A stretch of DNA of 23,721 nucleotides from positions 1 through 23,721 of the forward strand of contig DASPKS010000248.1 of NCBI GenBank assembly GCA_035628035.1, given 5' to 3'. Source of the stretch: DASPKS01 sp035628035. Lineage in GTDB: Bacteria; Bacteroidota; Rhodothermia; Rhodothermales; Rubricoccaceae. Each line of letters opens with the position of its first letter. Position 1 is the stretch's first letter. A program made the translations under genes and the position numbers. The notes beneath the pieces are model-generated. The model ran no database searches, was not told the DNA's origin, and worked only from the letters and a program-made list of their open reading frames with translations. Below are positions 1 through 7,680 of this stretch, piece after piece.

Positions 1-315
1 AATGCGAACCCCATCTATCTCCGCGCCTCCGCTTACAGGCCTCACCCGCAGTGCGCACCGCGCCGAGCTAACTGGTCGGTAATGCCGGTTGAGTCCGGTT
101 GCTTGCACCAGCGCGTACGCCGCGCCGCCGATCGTGGTATCCCCCGTAACGACGAAGCGCTCGTACTCATAGGCGACGTCACCGTTATCGAAATCCCACT
201 TGTACACCCAGCGATTGCCCGCTTCGAGGGGGAAGAAGCGGCCCCAATCGGGCTCCTGCGCGGAGGCTATGAGCGGGAGGGGCCCCAGAACGACTAGGAA
301 GCGGGCGAGGCGCAC
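1..315 (-). CDS. Secreted protein of unknown function, N-terminal part (cut by window edge)
   Basis: The reverse strand reads open for 105 codons from a GTG at 313-315 to the window edge, so the C-terminus is missing. The first 20 or so residues look like a signal peptide: an RLAR start, a hydrophobic run of Leu/Val/Gly/Pro, then an Ala-Ser-Ala-Gln cleavage region. Directly after it comes a FFPLEAGNRWVYKW segment, a pattern I associate with exported proteins of Bacteroidota/Rhodothermota that have no assigned function. An in-frame TTG lies nine codons upstream, with a stop just before it, so GTG is the better start. The gene is divergent from the M1 peptidase at 482. Its base composition is visibly less GC-rich than the neighbours. 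The real product could be a lipoprotein-like or cell-surface protein. I do not assign a function. Confidence 0.7.
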   Translation of the reverse strand, partial: MRLARFLVVLGPLPLIASAQEPDWGRFFPLEAGNRWVYKWDFDNGDVAYEYERFVVTGDTTIGGAAYALVQATGLNRHYRPVSSARCALRVRPVSGGAEIDGVRI

Positions 316-425
316 GGAAGTCGCGGCGGCGTTCGTCCCCAATTAAGGGCGCAGAACCTCGATACGCAATCGAGACCCTGTACCGGCGGCGTTACCTCGC
401 TAGGATAGGGCCCGGCGATAGACCC

Positions 426-456
426 TGTGTGATTTCTATTCTAGGTGCTATCTTTT
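426..456 (+). promoter_or_regulatory. Possible Bacteroidota-type promoter for the M1 peptidase
   Basis: TATCTTTT at 449-456 matches the Bacteroidota -7 element TAnnTTTG at 7 of 8 positions. TGTG at 426-429 is a 3-of-4 match to the -33 element TTTG, with a 19-nt spacer. The box ends 25 nt before the ATG at 482 and lies in an AT-rich pocket of a GC-rich genome. The -33 match is weak, so this is a tentative call. Confidence 0.35.
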
Positions 457-481
457 TAGCACCCTCCTGAAGTACCCCCAG

Positions 482-2464
482 ATGCGCCTTCTCCGACTCG
501 CCCCCGTCGTGGCCCTGCTCGCGTTCGCGCCGGCCGCGTGGGCCCAGCTCCCGCCCACCAACAACGCCGCCTTCGCGCCGCTCGACCTCCCCGCGCCGAA
601 CGCCTACCGCGCCGCCGACGGTCGCCCCGGCCCTGCCTACTGGCAGAACCGCGCCGACTACGAGATCGCGGTCGCGCTCGACACCACGGCTCACCGCGTC
701 GCGGGCACGGTCACCATCCGGTACACCAACAACAGCCCGCTCCCGCTCGACCACCTCTGGCTCCAGCTGGAGCAGAACCTCTTCCGCCCCGACAGCCGGG
801 GCACGGCGCTCCTCCCGGCCGGCTCGCGCTGGCGCGGCGCCTTCGCGGAGGGGGGCTACACCCTCGGCGAGGTGACCGTCGGCTACGAGGGTGTTCGCTA
901 CGCCCCGCAGACGCTGGTGGACGACACGCGGATGAAGGTGGACCTCCGCGAGCCCCTCGCGGCGAACGGCGGCCAGCTCTCGCTCACCATCCCGTACAGC
1001 TTCATCTCGCCCGAGTACGGCGCCGACCGGATGGGCCGCTTCGAGGCCGGCGCCGGGACGGTCTACGAGTTCGCGCAGTGGTACCCGAAGATGTTCGTCT
1101 ACGACGACGTCAACGGGTGGAACGCGATGCCGTACCTCGGCCAGGGCGAGTTCTACCTCGAGTACGGCACGTTCGACGTGGCCCTCACCGTCCCGGCCAA
1201 CATGGTCGTCGTCGCCACGGGTGAGGTGACGAACGCCGAGGAGGTCTACACCGCCGCGCAGCGCGAGGCGCTCGCCCGCGCCGCCACGAGCGACACCCGC
1301 GTGTACATCATCGGACCCGACCAGGTGGGCCGCGCCCTCCCCGGGCGGAGCGGCACGGCCACGTGGCGGTTCCACGCCGAGAACGTGCGCGACTTCGCGT
1401 GGGCGGCCTCGCGCGCCTTCATGCTCGACGCCGCGAGCGTCGACAACAGCGCCGGCCGCCGCGTCCTCGTGATGTCGGCGTACCCGGCCGAGGGGCTCGG
1501 CGACAGCGAGAACCCGGGCTGGGAGCACGCCACGATGTTCAACCGCCACACCATCGGGCACTACTCGGCGCAGTGGTTCCCCTACCCCTACCCCGCCGCC
1601 ATCTCGGTGGCCGGCGTCGTCGGCGGGATGGAGTACCCTGGCATCCAGTTCTCCGGCGTCGACGCGCGCGGGTTTGACCTCTTCGCCGTGGTCGACCACG
1701 AGCTTGGCCACAACTGGTACCCCATGATCGTCGGCAACGACGAGCGGCGCTACGCGTGGATGGACGAGGGGTTCAACACGTTCACCAACGTGCTCTCGAA
1801 CCTCGCCTACTACAACGGCGAGGACGCCGACCCCGCGTTCGGGCGCGGGCAGGGAACGGAGGCGCCGTACGTCCAGGCCACGCGGTCGAGCGTGATCGTG
1901 GGCATGATGCAGAGCCCCATCGCGGACCAGCCCATCATGACCTATCCCGACCAGCAGCGGGGGCAGGCCCTCGGCGTCCTCGCCTACTTCAAGCCGGCCG
2001 CAGGGCTGCTCCTGCTCCGCGACCACGTCCTCGGCCCGGAGCGGTTCGACGCGGCCTTCCGCGAGTACACCCGCCGGTGGGCCTTCAAGCACCCCCAGCC
2101 CGCCGACTTCTTCCGCACCATCGAGGACGTCTCCGGCGAGGACCTCGACTGGTTCTGGCGCGGGTGGTTTTTTTCTTCCGAGACGTTCGACGTCGCTGTG
2201 GCCTCCGTAGACACGGGAGACGGAGCGAGCGTGATCGCCGTCGAGAACCGGGGCGGGCTGGTCTTCCCCATCGAGGCCGAGGTCACGTTCACCAACGGGC
2301 GGAGCGAGCGCGTCCGCCTCCCCGCCGAGGCATTCTACAAGAGCGACCGTGCCACGGTGAGCGTAGCCGAGGGCGATGTCGCCAGCGTCCGCCTCGACCC
2401 CGACGGCGAGCTGCCCGACACCGACCGCGCGAACGACACCTGGAGCGCGCGCGGGACGCGGTAG
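482..2464 (+). CDS. Secreted M1-family (gluzincin) metallopeptidase
   Basis: This 660-residue protein begins with a signal peptide (residues 1-21, ending AWA-Q) and should act in the periplasm or outside the cell. The zinc site is clear: HELGH at 406-410, with the third ligand in WMDEG (E429), 18 residues after the second His. The exopeptidase-type motif is GGMEYPG at 381-387, a variant of the classical GxMEN. Residues 55-250 fit the N-terminal beta-saddle of M1 enzymes (YEIAVALD, TVTIRYTNNS). The catalytic domain follows, then a short beta-rich C-terminus instead of the long helical domain of PepN. It probably removes N-terminal residues from peptides. The EYP variant is common in bacterial M1 proteins annotated only as M1 family. 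The ATG start is chosen by the signal peptide. A strong hairpin follows the stop, suggesting a single-gene transcript. Confidence 0.9.
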   Translation: MRLLRLAPVVALLAFAPAAWAQLPPTNNAAFAPLDLPAPNAYRAADGRPGPAYWQNRADYEIAVALDTTAHRVAGTVTIRYTNNSPLPLDHLWLQLEQNLFRPDSRGTALLPAGSRWRGAFAEGGYTLGEVTVGYEGVRYAPQTLVDDTRMKVDLREPLAANGGQLSLTIPYSFISPEYGADRMGRFEAGAGTVYEFAQWYPKMFVYDDVNGWNAMPYLGQGEFYLEYGTFDVALTVPANMVVVATGEVTNAEEVYTAAQREALARAATSDTRVYIIGPDQVGRALPGRSGTATWRFHAENVRDFAWAASRAFMLDAASVDNSAGRRVLVMSAYPAEGLGDSENPGWEHATMFNRHTIGHYSAQWFPYPYPAAISVAGVVGGMEYPGIQFSGVDARGFDLFAVVDHELGHNWYPMIVGNDERRYAWMDEGFNTFTNVLSNLAYYNGEDADPAFGRGQGTEAPYVQATRSSVIVGMMQSPIADQPIMTYPDQQRGQALGVLAYFKPAAGLLLLRDHVLGPERFDAAFREYTRRWAFKHPQPADFFRTIEDVSGEDLDWFWRGWFFSSETFDVAVASVDTGDGASVIAVENRGGLVFPIEAEVTFTNGRSERVRLPAEAFYKSDRATVSVAEGDVASVRLDPDGELPDTDRANDTWSARGTR

Positions 2465-2487
2465 GCCGTATCCCACCGGAAAGGGTG

Positions 2488-2520
2488 CGGAGGCGCGAGG
2501 GGCTGCCCCTCGCGCCTCCG
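2488..2520 (+). terminator. 15-bp GC-rich hairpin after the M1 peptidase gene
   Basis: CGGAGGCGCGAGGGG (2488-2502) and CCCCTCGCGCCTCCG (2506-2520) are perfect inverse complements around a 3-nt CTG loop. The hairpin begins 23 nt after the stop codon. No T-run follows, so it is either a terminator of the hairpin-only kind or an mRNA 3'-end stabiliser. An outer CCACCGG/CCGGTGG pairing (2474 region and 2518-2524) offers an alternative fold. Confidence 0.6.
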
Positions 2521-2555
2521 GTGGTTCGAGGACCGTGCGCACCGGCAGCGCCGCG

Positions 2556-2563
2556 TATCTTCG
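2556..2563 (+). promoter_or_regulatory. Possible -7 promoter element for the nucleoside transporter
   Basis: TATCTTCG matches TAnnTTTG at 7 of 8 positions and ends 27 nt before the ATG at 2591. It lies just downstream of the hairpin that ends the previous gene. I see no convincing TTTG at the -33 position. Confidence 0.3.
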
Positions 2564-2590
2564 GCGGCCTCACCCTCGCCCCTACTTCGG

Positions 2591-4003
2591 ATGGACTTCG
2601 TCGCGCTCGGGCGCGGCCTGCTCGGGCTCGCCGTCATCCTCGGAATCGCTATCGCCCTCTCCTCCGACCGGCGGGCGATCAACTGGCGGACGGTCGGCGT
2701 CGGGCTCCTCCTCCAGCTCGCCTTCGCCGTGCTCGTCCTGAAGGGGCCGGACATGGGGCGGGCGTTCGCGCCTCTGGGATGGCCTGCCCTCGCGTTCGGC
2801 TTCGTAGCCGGGCTGTTCGTGAAGTTCCTGAAGTTCGTGACGGAGGGGTCCCAGTTCATCTTCGGCCCCCTCGCGCTCGGGCCTGGCGCCGAGGGCTCGC
2901 TCGGGTTCTTCTTCTTCTCGCAGGTGCTCCCGACCATCATCGTGTTCTCCGCGCTGATGTCGGTGCTCTACTACCTCGGCATCATGCAGCGGGTCGTCCG
3001 CGCAATGGCGTGGGTCGTCAGCCGCTCGATGCGGACGAGCGGGCCGGAGTCGCTCTCGGTGGCGGCCAACATCTTCGTGGGGCAGACGGAGGCCCCCCTC
3101 GTGATCCGTCCCTACATCCAGCGCATGAGCCGGAGCGAGCTGCTCGCCGTGATGACGGGCGGGATGGCGACCATCGCCGGCGGCGTGATGGCGAGCTACA
3201 TCCAGTTCCTCGGCGAGCGCTACTCGGCCGCCACAGGTGTTCCCCTGGAGGCCGGGCAGCAGGCGTTCGCGACGAACCTCCTCGGCGCGAGCGTGATGGC
3301 GGCGCCGGCCGCGCTCGTCCTCGCGAAGATCCTCATCCCCGAGAAGCAGCCCGTCGCGCCGCTCCGTTACGCCGTCACGGACGCCGCTGAGGGCCAGGCC
3401 GAGACGACCGCCGACCCCATCGTGCCGGCCATCGACAGCGAGCACGTGACGGAGGAGGTGACGGCGCCCTCCGTCGAGAACGCCCCGCGCAACGTGATCG
3501 ACGCGGCGGCCGGCGGCGCCGCCGACGGGATGAAGCTCGCCCTCAACGTGGGCGCCATGCTCATCGCCTTCATCGCGCTCATCGCGCTCATCAACGGGCT
3601 GCTCGACTGGGGCGCCGGGCTCTTCGGCTACTCCACCTCGATCCAGCAGATCCTCGGGGTGGTGCTCGCCCCCCTCGCGTGGGTGGTCGGCGTACCGGCG
3701 GCGGATATCACGGCGTTCGGCTCGCTCGTCGGGCAGAAGCTCGTGCTCAACGAGTTCGTCGGCTACCTCGCCCTCGCCGACGCCGTCGAGGCCGGCACGC
3801 TCGCCCCGAAGACCGTCGTGATGGCGACGTTCGCGCTGTGCGGGTTCGCCAACTTCTCCTCCATCGCCATCCAGATCGGCGGAATCGGCCCGCTCGCGCC
3901 AGAGCGGACGGGTGAAATCGCGGAGCTCGGCCTGCGGGCCGTGCTGTGCGGCACGCTCGCCAACCTCATGACGGCCACCATCGCGGGGGTGCTCCTCGGC
4001 TGA
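2591..4003 (+). CDS. Concentrative nucleoside transporter, CNT/NupC family
   Basis: This 470-residue, very hydrophobic inner-membrane protein is a CNT-type transporter that takes up nucleosides with Na+ or H+. The substrate-site signatures of the family are present. GQTEAP at 164-169 corresponds to the Gln-Thr-Glu of the Vibrio cholerae CNT. NEFVGY lies at 387-392, with the conserved Glu at 388. ANFSSIA supplies Asn422 and Ser425, three residues apart as in the Vibrio protein. N-terminal helices run from the start, and FFFFSQVLPTIIVF at about 107-120 is typical of the family. Residues 251-300 form a hydrophilic, acidic insert between membrane parts that is longer than in NupC. The ATG at 2591 begins directly at the first helix. 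Nucleoside uptake fits with the purine genes further along, but they are not adjacent. Confidence 0.93.
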   Translation: MDFVALGRGLLGLAVILGIAIALSSDRRAINWRTVGVGLLLQLAFAVLVLKGPDMGRAFAPLGWPALAFGFVAGLFVKFLKFVTEGSQFIFGPLALGPGAEGSLGFFFFSQVLPTIIVFSALMSVLYYLGIMQRVVRAMAWVVSRSMRTSGPESLSVAANIFVGQTEAPLVIRPYIQRMSRSELLAVMTGGMATIAGGVMASYIQFLGERYSAATGVPLEAGQQAFATNLLGASVMAAPAALVLAKILIPEKQPVAPLRYAVTDAAEGQAETTADPIVPAIDSEHVTEEVTAPSVENAPRNVIDAAAGGAADGMKLALNVGAMLIAFIALIALINGLLDWGAGLFGYSTSIQQILGVVLAPLAWVVGVPAADITAFGSLVGQKLVLNEFVGYLALADAVEAGTLAPKTVVMATFALCGFANFSSIAIQIGGIGPLAPERTGEIAELGLRAVLCGTLANLMTATIAGVLLG

Positions 4004-4080
4004 GGCCCGCCGTTCTTCCGACCGGGTGTTACGCCCGCCCCCGCGCCGGGGTCTGTAGGGCTCCTCCTCGCCGTCTCCCC

Positions 4081-4884
4081 ATGCCGACCCTCTCCATCCA
4101 GGACCGGATCAAGGCGATCCAGCGCCGCCTCGGCGTCCCGCCCGATGGGCTCCTCGGCCCCGTCACGCTCACGCGGATCGAGGCCCTCCTCGACCGGGCG
4201 CTCCCGCCTCCCCCTCCTCCCGATCCCCCTGCTACCCCCGAGGCCAACCTCGTCGTCTCCACGCGCGGGCTCGACCGCCTCGTCGCGTTCGAGATCTCCT
4301 CGGAGGCCTACTACAAGAGCCGGCTCGTCCATCCCGTCTGGCCCGGCGGCGCGAGTGGCGTCACCATCGGGATCGGGTACGACCTCGGGTTCAACACGGC
4401 CGCACAGATCGAGAAGGACTGGCGCGGGCGCGTGAGCGACGCCGACCTCGCCTCGCTCCTCACCGTCGCCGAGAAGAAGGGGGACGTGGCGAAGGCGGCG
4501 CTGCCGGGCGTGCGGCACGTCGAGGTCCCCTTCGAGCCGGCGAAGGCCGTCTTCTACACGGCCACGCTCCCCCGCTACGCGCGGCTCACGCGGCAGGCCT
4601 TCCCCGGCGTGGAGGCGCTCCCGGCCGATGCGCAGGCGGCCCTCCTCTCGCTGGTCTACAACCGGGGCGCGAGCCTCACCGGCGACGCCCGCCGTGAGAT
4701 GCGCGAGATCCGCGACCTCGTCCCCCAGAAGAACCTTGCCGGCATTGCTTCCAAGTTCCGCGCGATGAAGCGGCTGTGGGACCCGGCGAAGCTCCCCGGC
4801 CTCCACAAGCGCCGCGACGACGAGGCCGCCCTCGTAGCCGGCGCCGACCGCCCTTACGCCGACGCCGAGCTCGTCCGGCTCTGA
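4081..4884 (+). CDS. Pesticin/GH24-like muramidase with N-terminal peptidoglycan-binding-like segment
   Basis: This protein has 267 residues. Residues 5-40 (IKAIQRRLG, DGLLGPVT) resemble a short peptidoglycan-binding domain. A Pro-rich linker follows at 41-52, then a lysozyme-like domain. Catalytic candidates are E71 (or E75), T95 in VTIGIGYDLG and D101. The E-to-T and T-to-D spacings of 24 and 6 are close to the Glu-Thr-Asp triad of pesticin. SLVYNRG (190-196) and GLHKRRDDEA near the C-terminus recall phage-type lysozymes. It would cut the glycan strands of peptidoglycan. No signal peptide or membrane helix is visible, so export is unexplained; it could be an autolysin, a phage-derived endolysin or a toxin-like enzyme. 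The ATG at 4081 is preferred over an upstream in-frame extension of low-complexity composition. Its last 31 bp overlap the convergent NfeD gene. Confidence 0.75.
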   Translation: MPTLSIQDRIKAIQRRLGVPPDGLLGPVTLTRIEALLDRALPPPPPPDPPATPEANLVVSTRGLDRLVAFEISSEAYYKSRLVHPVWPGGASGVTIGIGYDLGFNTAAQIEKDWRGRVSDADLASLLTVAEKKGDVAKAALPGVRHVEVPFEPAKAVFYTATLPRYARLTRQAFPGVEALPADAQAALLSLVYNRGASLTGDARREMREIRDLVPQKNLAGIASKFRAMKRLWDPAKLPGLHKRRDDEAALVAGADRPYADAELVRL

Positions 4885-5366
4885 GCCTCCTCCGCGAGGC
4901 GCACGAAGAAGCACCGGCGGTCCATCGCGACGACGCGGATGCGGCTGCCGGCCGCGATGAAGGCGCCTTCGGTGCGGACCTCCACGCGCTCACCGCCGAT
5001 CTCGGCCACACCGGTCGGGCGCAGCGGCGAGAGGGCCACGCCGACCTGCCCGATCAGACGGGCGCGGGAGTCCTGCCGCGCGGCCTCCTCGTCGGGGTCG
5101 CTGCGGAGGTCGTGGGCGAGGACGAACCGGCTCCATGCGCCGCTCTGCCAGAGCCACGTGAAGAGGGCGCCGCCGGCGGCGCCCGCGCCCGCGAGCGCGA
5201 CGAGCCCTTCGAGCAGCCCGCCCTCGAAGAACGCGAAGGCCACCCCACCCGCCACGGCGAGGACGCCCGCCACGCCCACCACGTTCACGCCCGGGACGAC
5301 GTACACCTCCACGGCCAGCAGGAGCAGGCCGAGCAGGATGAGCCCGATGGGGATGAGCAGCGGCAC
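4854..5366 (-). CDS. Short NfeD-family membrane protein
   Basis: This 170-residue protein has three hydrophobic segments, at about residues 3-20, 24-47 and 52-72. A soluble C-terminal domain follows (about 95-155), containing LIGQVGVALSPLRPTG and GAFIAAGSRIRVVAMD. That is the OB-fold NfeD domain, with the conserved G-x-A-x(2)-L-x-P-x-G pattern. It starts 6 bp after the stop of the long NfeD gene, so the two should be co-transcribed. In other bacteria short NfeD proteins pair with stomatin/SPFH proteins or with a ClpP-like NfeD partner in membrane quality control. No stomatin gene is seen here. Its 3' end runs 31 bp into the oppositely oriented muramidase gene, and its Ser/Ala-rich tail comes from that overlap. 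Confidence 0.85.
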   Translation of the reverse strand: MPLLIPIGLILLGLLLLAVEVYVVPGVNVVGVAGVLAVAGGVAFAFFEGGLLEGLVALAGAGAAGGALFTWLWQSGAWSRFVLAHDLRSDPDEEAARQDSRARLIGQVGVALSPLRPTGVAEIGGERVEVRTEGAFIAAGSRIRVVAMDRRCFFVRLAEEAQSRTSSASA

Positions 5367-5372
5367 GGGCGG

Positions 5373-6818
5373 TCAGGCGGGGCGGACCTCGACGCGGCTC
5401 CCGCGCACGCTCACCACCTCAATGGCCGTCCCGGCCGGGACGAACGTCCCCTGCGCGACGACGTCTACGCGGCGGCCGGCGAGGTCGGCCGTGCCGGCGG
5501 GGCGGAGCGGCGTCACCGCCGTCCCGCGCACGCCCACGAGCGCGGCGTCGGTGGCGGCGGCGGTGTAGCCTTCGTCGGCGCGGAGCGAGGGCGTGAGCAC
5601 GAGCGGGTTGAACCGCGCGTACTCGGGAAGGTACTTCGCGAGGGCGACCGCGATGAGGGCGAAGAGGACGACGGCCGTCGCGAGCGTCGTCATCGCACGG
5701 AGGAGCGCGCCCGGCCCGGGGAAGTCGAGCCCGACGTTGCCGACGAGCGCGGCGAGGATGCCGACCGTGGCGAGGATGATCCCTACCACGCCGGGCACGC
5801 CGAACCCGGGGAGGAGGAGCACCTCCAGGAGGATCAGCGCGATCCCGACGCCGACGACGATCAGCTCCCAGCTCTCGGCGAGCCCGAGGAGGTAGTGCGG
5901 CGCGAAGAACAGCGCGGCACCGATGAGCGCCATCAGCCCGGCGAACCCGAAGCCCGGTGCGTGCATCTCGAAGTAGAGCCCGCCCATCATCATGAGGAGG
6001 AGGAGCGAGGCCACCACCGGCGAGCCGAGGAAGCGGAGCACCCGCTCGGCGGGCGAGGCACGGTGTGCCACCTGCGCGCGCCCACTCACGCCCAGCTCGG
6101 CCAGCACGGCCCCCACCGAGGGGTGGACCGCATCGGCCACGCCGAGGCGGAGGGCTTCATCGGCCGAGAGCGAGAGGAGCGTGTTCGGCGCGTCCACGCC
6201 GGGGATCTCGATCCGCTCGTCCACCATGGCCTCTGCGATGTGGGGGTCGCGCCCGTTCGCCTCGGCCGTGGCGCGCATGAGGCTGCGCATGTAGCTCTGC
6301 ACCTTCTCCGAGGCATATTCCCCCGTCGCGTCTACGGCCGTTGCGGCGCCGATGGAGGCGCCCGGCACCATCACGATGCGGTCGCAGGCGTAGGCGATGA
6401 GGGCACCGGCCGAGGCGGCGTTCCGGTCCACGAACGCCAGCGTGGGCACGTTCGTGTTAAGGATGGTCTGCCGGATGGCGTCGGCGGCGTCGATGAGGCC
6501 GCCGAAGGTGTCCTCCTCGAACACGATGAGGGTGGCGCCGTCGGCCTCGGCGTCTGCGACGGCGCGGGCGACATACCGGGCGAGCGCGTTGTCTACCATC
6601 CCCTGGAGGGGGACGCGGTAGACGGGGCCGGGGCCGAGCGGAGTTGGGAAGGCCACCCCCCGCCGAATCGGGGTAGGCCGGGCTGCCGTCGCGCCCACCG
6701 CTGCGGAAGCGGCCTCTGTGGAATCGGACTGGGGCGGCTTCGCGTGGGCCTCAGCGAGGCCGAGCGCAGCGACGAGCAGGAGGAAAAGGGAGCGGACGGG
6801 CATCGCGAGCCGGGGCAT
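5373..6818 (-). CDS. Long NfeD: membrane-bound ClpP-class serine protease
   Basis: This 481-residue protein has a signal peptide (about 1-26), a ClpP/SppA-like protease domain (about 65-235), four to five membrane segments (about 247-400) and a C-terminal NfeD OB domain (about 425-480). The catalytic Ser is S136 in NAASAGA, and the likely general-base Lys is K172 in ASEKVQ. This matches the Ser-Lys dyad of the archaeal 1510-N type, and PGASIGAAT at 152-160 is also a family hallmark. The family cleaves membrane or stomatin-type substrates. An in-frame ATG at 6801-6803 (MPVRS) would give a tidier signal peptide, so the start may be five codons later. It lies downstream of the L,D-transpeptidase (63 bp gap) and just upstream of the short NfeD. 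Confidence 0.9.
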   Translation of the reverse strand: MPRLAMPVRSLFLLLVAALGLAEAHAKPPQSDSTEAASAAVGATAARPTPIRRGVAFPTPLGPGPVYRVPLQGMVDNALARYVARAVADAEADGATLIVFEEDTFGGLIDAADAIRQTILNTNVPTLAFVDRNAASAGALIAYACDRIVMVPGASIGAATAVDATGEYASEKVQSYMRSLMRATAEANGRDPHIAEAMVDERIEIPGVDAPNTLLSLSADEALRLGVADAVHPSVGAVLAELGVSGRAQVAHRASPAERVLRFLGSPVVASLLLLMMMGGLYFEMHAPGFGFAGLMALIGAALFFAPHYLLGLAESWELIVVGVGIALILLEVLLLPGFGVPGVVGIILATVGILAALVGNVGLDFPGPGALLRAMTTLATAVVLFALIAVALAKYLPEYARFNPLVLTPSLRADEGYTAAATDAALVGVRGTAVTPLRPAGTADLAGRRVDVVAQGTFVPAGTAIEVVSVRGSRVEVRPA

Positions 6819-6820
6819 TT

Positions 6821-6841
6821 GCGGGCGGTACGCAAGCCCGC
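6821..6841 (-). other. Hairpin immediately 5' of the long nfeD start
   Basis: GCGGGC (6821-6826) and GCCCGC (6836-6841) form a 6-bp stem with a 9-nt loop, ending 2 nt upstream of the ATG at 6818. If translation starts there the hairpin would hamper initiation. If it starts at 6803 the hairpin sits 17 nt away. It could instead weaken readthrough from the L,D-transpeptidase gene. Confidence 0.3.
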
Positions 6842-6881
6842 CGCGCGAGGATTCACACGCCGCCCTCGGCGGACCTCTCCC

Positions 6882-7673
6882 CTACGGCTCGATGACGACG
6901 GGCGTGCCGACTTCCACGATCTCCCACAGCTCGTCCATGTGAACGTTGCGGAGGGCCACGCAGCCGCGTGTCCACCGGCGCTGGCGCCCGGAGCCGGAGC
7001 CGTGGATCTCGATGAGCCCGCCGAGCGCCGTCCCCATTGGCGGCTCCTGGAAGAAGAGGTCGGCCTTCACGATCTCGGCGTACTCCTCCGCCGTGATGAG
7101 CCCGTTGCGGAGACCGCGCGCGCCGTCCTCCTGGTTGGGGTAGTTGAGGACGAAGGCGCGGTAGTACTGCGAGCGCGCGTTCTTTCGGCAGATGAAGTAG
7201 ACCCCCTCGGGGATGCGGTAGTGGTCGCGCTCGCCGAGGCGCGAGCGACGCTCCTTGTCCTCGTCGCTCGTCGAGACGTCGGCCGGGAACGTGCGGATGA
7301 GCTCGGCGCCGCGGTAGACGTACACGAGACGGTCGCTCTTGTCCACGCGGAGCCACACGTTCGAGAGGGCGTCGGAGCGGACGTAGCCGCGCACGCGGCC
7401 CTGCTGGATCAGGCTCCACCCCCCTTCCTCTTCTAGCACGCGGACCCCCTCGCGGAAGGCGAGCCGCGACGCGCTCGCGCTCGTCGAGTCGGGCCGGACG
7501 TGGACGCGCGCGGCGTTGCGGACGGCGTAGTAGACGGGGGCCGTGTCGGGCTCGGCCGGGCGGGCCGAGGCCGACGAGGCGGCCTCCCCACCGGGGACGG
7601 CGGCGAGCGTCTGCGCGCGGACCGGAAGGCTCGCAGCGAGCGCGAGAAGGAGGAGAACGAGGCGGGTAGACAT
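6882..7673 (-). CDS. Secreted L,D-transpeptidase (YkuD domain) with SH3-like domain
   Basis: This 263-residue protein begins with a signal peptide (residues 1-20, PVRA-Q). Residues 48-102 look like a bacterial SH3 domain (RNAARVHVRPDST, GWSLIQQGRVRGYVRSD). The YkuD catalytic domain follows from about 104 (VWLRVDKSDRLVYVYRG). The active-site signature is IEIHGSGSG at 221-229, with H224, and WTRGC at 234-238, with nucleophile C238. It would form 3-3 crosslinks in peptidoglycan or attach proteins to it, in the periplasm. The start was moved 29 codons into the longest ORF, because the signal peptide begins at MSTRLV and the extension is Arg/Pro-rich with no sign of being coding. Muramidase and NfeD neighbours make this an envelope cluster. 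Confidence 0.9.
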   Translation of the reverse strand: MSTRLVLLLLALAASLPVRAQTLAAVPGGEAASSASARPAEPDTAPVYYAVRNAARVHVRPDSTSASASRLAFREGVRVLEEEGGWSLIQQGRVRGYVRSDALSNVWLRVDKSDRLVYVYRGAELIRTFPADVSTSDEDKERRSRLGERDHYRIPEGVYFICRKNARSQYYRAFVLNYPNQEDGARGLRNGLITAEEYAEIVKADLFFQEPPMGTALGGLIEIHGSGSGRQRRWTRGCVALRNVHMDELWEIVEVGTPVVIEP

Positions 7674-7680
7674 CGGGGCG

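Noticed and set aside
82..297. A 71-codon plus-strand frame at the left end
   Set aside because: The opposite strand encodes a signal peptide and a coherent secreted protein over the same bases.
392..2542. A 716-codon minus-strand frame opposite the first M1 peptidase
   Set aside because: It is antisense to a gene with signal peptide and zinc motif, and its composition is typical of shadow frames.
3563..3590. Short tandem repetition of TCATCGCGC in the transporter gene
   Set aside because: It encodes a hydrophobic Ile-Ala-Leu run in a membrane helix and is explained by codon bias.
4023..4037. Hairpin CGGGTG-TTA-CGCCCG between nupC and the muramidase gene
   Set aside because: The stem is 6 bp including a G-T pair with no T-run; stems this short are expected often by chance in such GC-rich DNA.
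4776..7436. An 886-codon plus-strand frame opposite the NfeD and L,D-transpeptidase genes
   Set aside because: Its Arg/His/Glu/Ala-rich, low-complexity translation and its position antisense to three recognised proteins mark it as a shadow.
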